From assembly GCF_004514425.2 (NCBI RefSeq), contig NZ_MYFN02000008.1, positions 1 through 64,000 on the forward strand: DNA of 64,000 nt, read 5' to 3'. The stretch comes from Shinella sumterensis (GTDB lineage Bacteria > Pseudomonadota > Alphaproteobacteria > Rhizobiales > Rhizobiaceae). Under the pieces are notes generated by a model that did no database searches, had not been told where the DNA came from, and was given only the letters and a program-made list of their open reading frames with translations. A program made the translations under genes and the position numbers. This document shows, one piece after another, positions 62,236 through 64,000 of this stretch; within the stretch, counting starts at the first letter, position 1, and each line of letters begins with the position of its first letter.

Positions 62236-64000
62236 TTGCCATCGACTGCCTCCATTCGCCACCGCATCGCATCCATCGCAGAATGGGCGCGGCCGTCACT
62301 CGTTCCCGCCGCAATCGCAGGCTGCGTCATTTTCGCTGCGACCGTCTTCTACGAGCGGCAGAACGAGCAGGTCTATCGCAACGACCTCCAGATGCGCGTA
62401 TCCGGCGATCTCGCCCTGACGGTCGCGCGGCTGCGCAGCGAGATGAACAGCGACGCGGCCGCCCTGCGCAGCGTCGCGAACATGATCTCCGTCGCGACCG
62501 GCCATGCGGCGGAGCAGTTCAGTGGCATTGCCGGTCGGCTGATGCTGCAGAACCGCCATATCCGCCGCATCGGCCTCGCGCCCGACAGCAAGGTCAGCCA
62601 TGCCTTTCCGACAAGCGGCAACGAGCGGTATCTCGGCACCGATTTCAATCGTTTCCCCTCCTTTCGCCACGCGGTGCAAAGCGAGCGCGGCCTTGCCGAA
62701 CCCCGGATCTTCGGGCCCGTGGAATTCGCCAAGGGTGGCCGGGGCTTCAACCTCTTCGTTCCTGTCTTCACGCAGGTCGGCGGGCGGCAGCACCTGTGGG
62801 GCTATGTCGATGGCGTGATCGACGAGCGCAAGCTGCTCATCGATGCCGGCCTGATCACCGAAGGCCAGCGCGTGCGGCATGGAATCTCGCAACACGCCAC
62901 GGACATGGAGCTGGCGATCCGCGACGTCAGCGTGCCCGACAACATCAACGATCCCTTCTTCGGCAATGCCGAGGTTTTCGAAAGCGATCCGGTGGTGCAG
63001 GTTCTGAGCTTTCCCGGCGGCAGGTGGGAGGTGGGGGCGATCCCCGCGCAGGGCTGGCACCATCCGCCGGAAAACCTGGCGCAGATCCGCCTCACCGCTC
63101 TCGCCAGCGCGCTGGTCATCATCATACCGATCTTCCTGACCGGCGGCCTCATTTCCGAACGCCAGCGCAACCTCGCCCGGCTCCGGGCCCGTGACCGGCA
63201 GGTGCAGACGCTTTCGCAGCGTCTCGACATCGCGCTCGACGCCTCCAAGATCGGCATATGGGAATACGATTTCATGAGCGGCGCCCGCCAGTGGGACGCC
63301 CAGATGCATCGCCTGCACGGCTTCTCGCAAAGCGTGGCGCTTACCGACGATCTCTGGAACGCCGCGTTGCATCCCGACGATATCGCACCCGCACTGGCCC
63401 AGATGGAGCTGATCCGCGCGGGCGCGAGCGATTACCGCGCGCAGTACCGCATCCGCATGCCGGACGGGTCATGGCGGCACATCCGAAGCATCGGCTCGCG
63501 CCTGGCGGCCCCGAACGGCAGCGAGACGCTGACCGGCATCTGCTGGGACGTCACCGAGGACGTCCTGCTGAACGAGGCCCTGAAGACGGCCAAGGAGCAG
63601 ACCGAGGTGCAGAATGCCGAGCTGGCGCGCCTCACGCAACGTCTCGACCTCGCGCTCGACGCCTATCAGTGCGGCCTGTGGGAAAGCGATCTCGAAGACG
63701 GGTTGACGCTTTGGGACGAGCGCATGCACCAGCTCTACGGCGTTCCCAACACCGGCGAGCGCATTCCGCGCGCGGTCTGGCTGGCCGCGCTTCATCCGGA
63801 CGATCGGGCAGAGGCTCTTCGCAAGGTGGCGGACACCACGCAGAGAGGCCTGCCTTACATGCGTACCGCCCGTGTCCTGCTGCCCGGCGGAAACATCCGT
63901 TACGTCCAGTCGGTCGGCAAGCTGCATGTCGAGGATGGCCGGCGCAAACTGGTCGGCCTTGCCTTCGACGTGACCGAAGACGTTCACATGACCGAAAGCC
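62236..64000 (+). CDS. CHASE-PAS-PAS membrane sensor protein, partial
   Basis: The frame starts at a TTG at 62236 with GAGGG eight bases upstream and runs off the right edge (588 codons). No ATG occurs before the first membrane helix (about residues 23-42). A periplasmic CHASE domain follows (about 50-280; RRIGLAPDSKVSHAFPT, EPRIFGPVEFAKGG), then a second helix near 294-314. Two PAS domains with PAC tails come next (about 335-445 and 470-580), each introduced by SQRLDIALDASKIGIWE or TQRLDLALDAYQCGLWE, a clear duplication. The output domain (histidine kinase or GGDEF/EAL) lies outside the window. Confidence 0.85.
   Translation, partial: MPSTASIRHRIASIAEWARPSLVPAAIAGCVIFAATVFYERQNEQVYRNDLQMRVSGDLALTVARLRSEMNSDAAALRSVANMISVATGHAAEQFSGIAGRLMLQNRHIRRIGLAPDSKVSHAFPTSGNERYLGTDFNRFPSFRHAVQSERGLAEPRIFGPVEFAKGGRGFNLFVPVFTQVGGRQHLWGYVDGVIDERKLLIDAGLITEGQRVRHGISQHATDMELAIRDVSVPDNINDPFFGNAEVFESDPVVQVLSFPGGRWEVGAIPAQGWHHPPENLAQIRLTALASALVIIIPIFLTGGLISERQRNLARLRARDRQVQTLSQRLDIALDASKIGIWEYDFMSGARQWDAQMHRLHGFSQSVALTDDLWNAALHPDDIAPALAQMELIRAGASDYRAQYRIRMPDGSWRHIRSIGSRLAAPNGSETLTGICWDVTEDVLLNEALKTAKEQTEVQNAELARLTQRLDLALDAYQCGLWESDLEDGLTLWDERMHQLYGVPNTGERIPRAVWLAALHPDDRAEALRKVADTTQRGLPYMRTARVLLPGGNIRYVQSVGKLHVEDGRRKLVGLAFDVTEDVHMTES

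Overview
The window looks like part of the chromosome of a Rhizobiales bacterium, most likely Rhizobiaceae (the Rhizobium/Ensifer/Shinella/Agrobacterium neighbourhood). I infer this from gene content: a CcrM-type adenine methyltransferase, an aa3 oxidase operon in the order ctaC-ctaD-ctaB-(coxF-like)-ctaG-ctaE, an IalB family protein, an M16 peptidase directly after thrC, small DUF1127, CsbD and DUF1344 proteins, and intergenic elements made of two palindromes. No rRNA or replication gene is present to fix the genus.

Region 1 (1-11.2 kb) is an accessory polysaccharide island, visibly less GC-rich than the rest. It starts with the end of an IS3-family insertion sequence (1-244), then an OafA-type acyltransferase with an SGNH domain (387-2342, plus strand). 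Facing it is a tightly packed seven-gene minus-strand operon (11177 down to 2357): TviB-like nucleotide-sugar dehydrogenase, LpsL-like epimerase, ABC flippase, two GT4 glycosyltransferases, one GT2 glycosyltransferase and a large membrane protein of unknown function. Together they could make a uronic-acid-containing, acylated surface glycan and flip its lipid-linked unit. The island abuts the 3' end of a tRNA-Gln(UUG) gene at 11390-11464.

Region 2 (11.6-34.3 kb) is GC-rich core chromosome: a cupin and MBL hydrolase pair, a DUF1499 protein, ppdK, smc, a DsbA-like lipoprotein, a DciA-like DUF721 protein, mutY with a HAD phosphatase, ccrM, a shortened ArsR regulator, another HAD phosphatase, thrC and the M16 peptidase. 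A SAM-dependent methyltransferase gene follows the peptidase and is bracketed by a 34-bp exact duplication of peptidase 3' coding sequence.

Region 3 (34.3-43.4 kb) carries a membrane GGDEF/EAL protein with a degenerate GGDEF motif, a zinc-ribbon zincin, CsbD, YqgE/AlgH, a DsbD-alpha-like protein, a peroxiredoxin, and a divergent LysR regulator/MFS transporter pair around a nested palindrome.

Region 4 (43.4-53.2 kb) is almost entirely minus strand: the cytochrome aa3 oxidase and assembly genes, DUF983 and SURF1, then DUF1304-ispH-thrB-rnhA. A perfect TTGAT-N4-ATCAA dyad lies about 20 bp upstream of the ctaC start codon, which suggests FNR/FixK-type oxygen control of the oxidase.

Region 5 (53.6-64 kb) holds ialB, tldD, a LysR regulator, a polysaccharide deacetylase, pdxH, a surface lipoprotein, a DnaJ-like co-chaperone, fabI with a histidine phosphatase, a DUF1344 protein and the start of a CHASE-PAS-PAS sensor that runs off the window.
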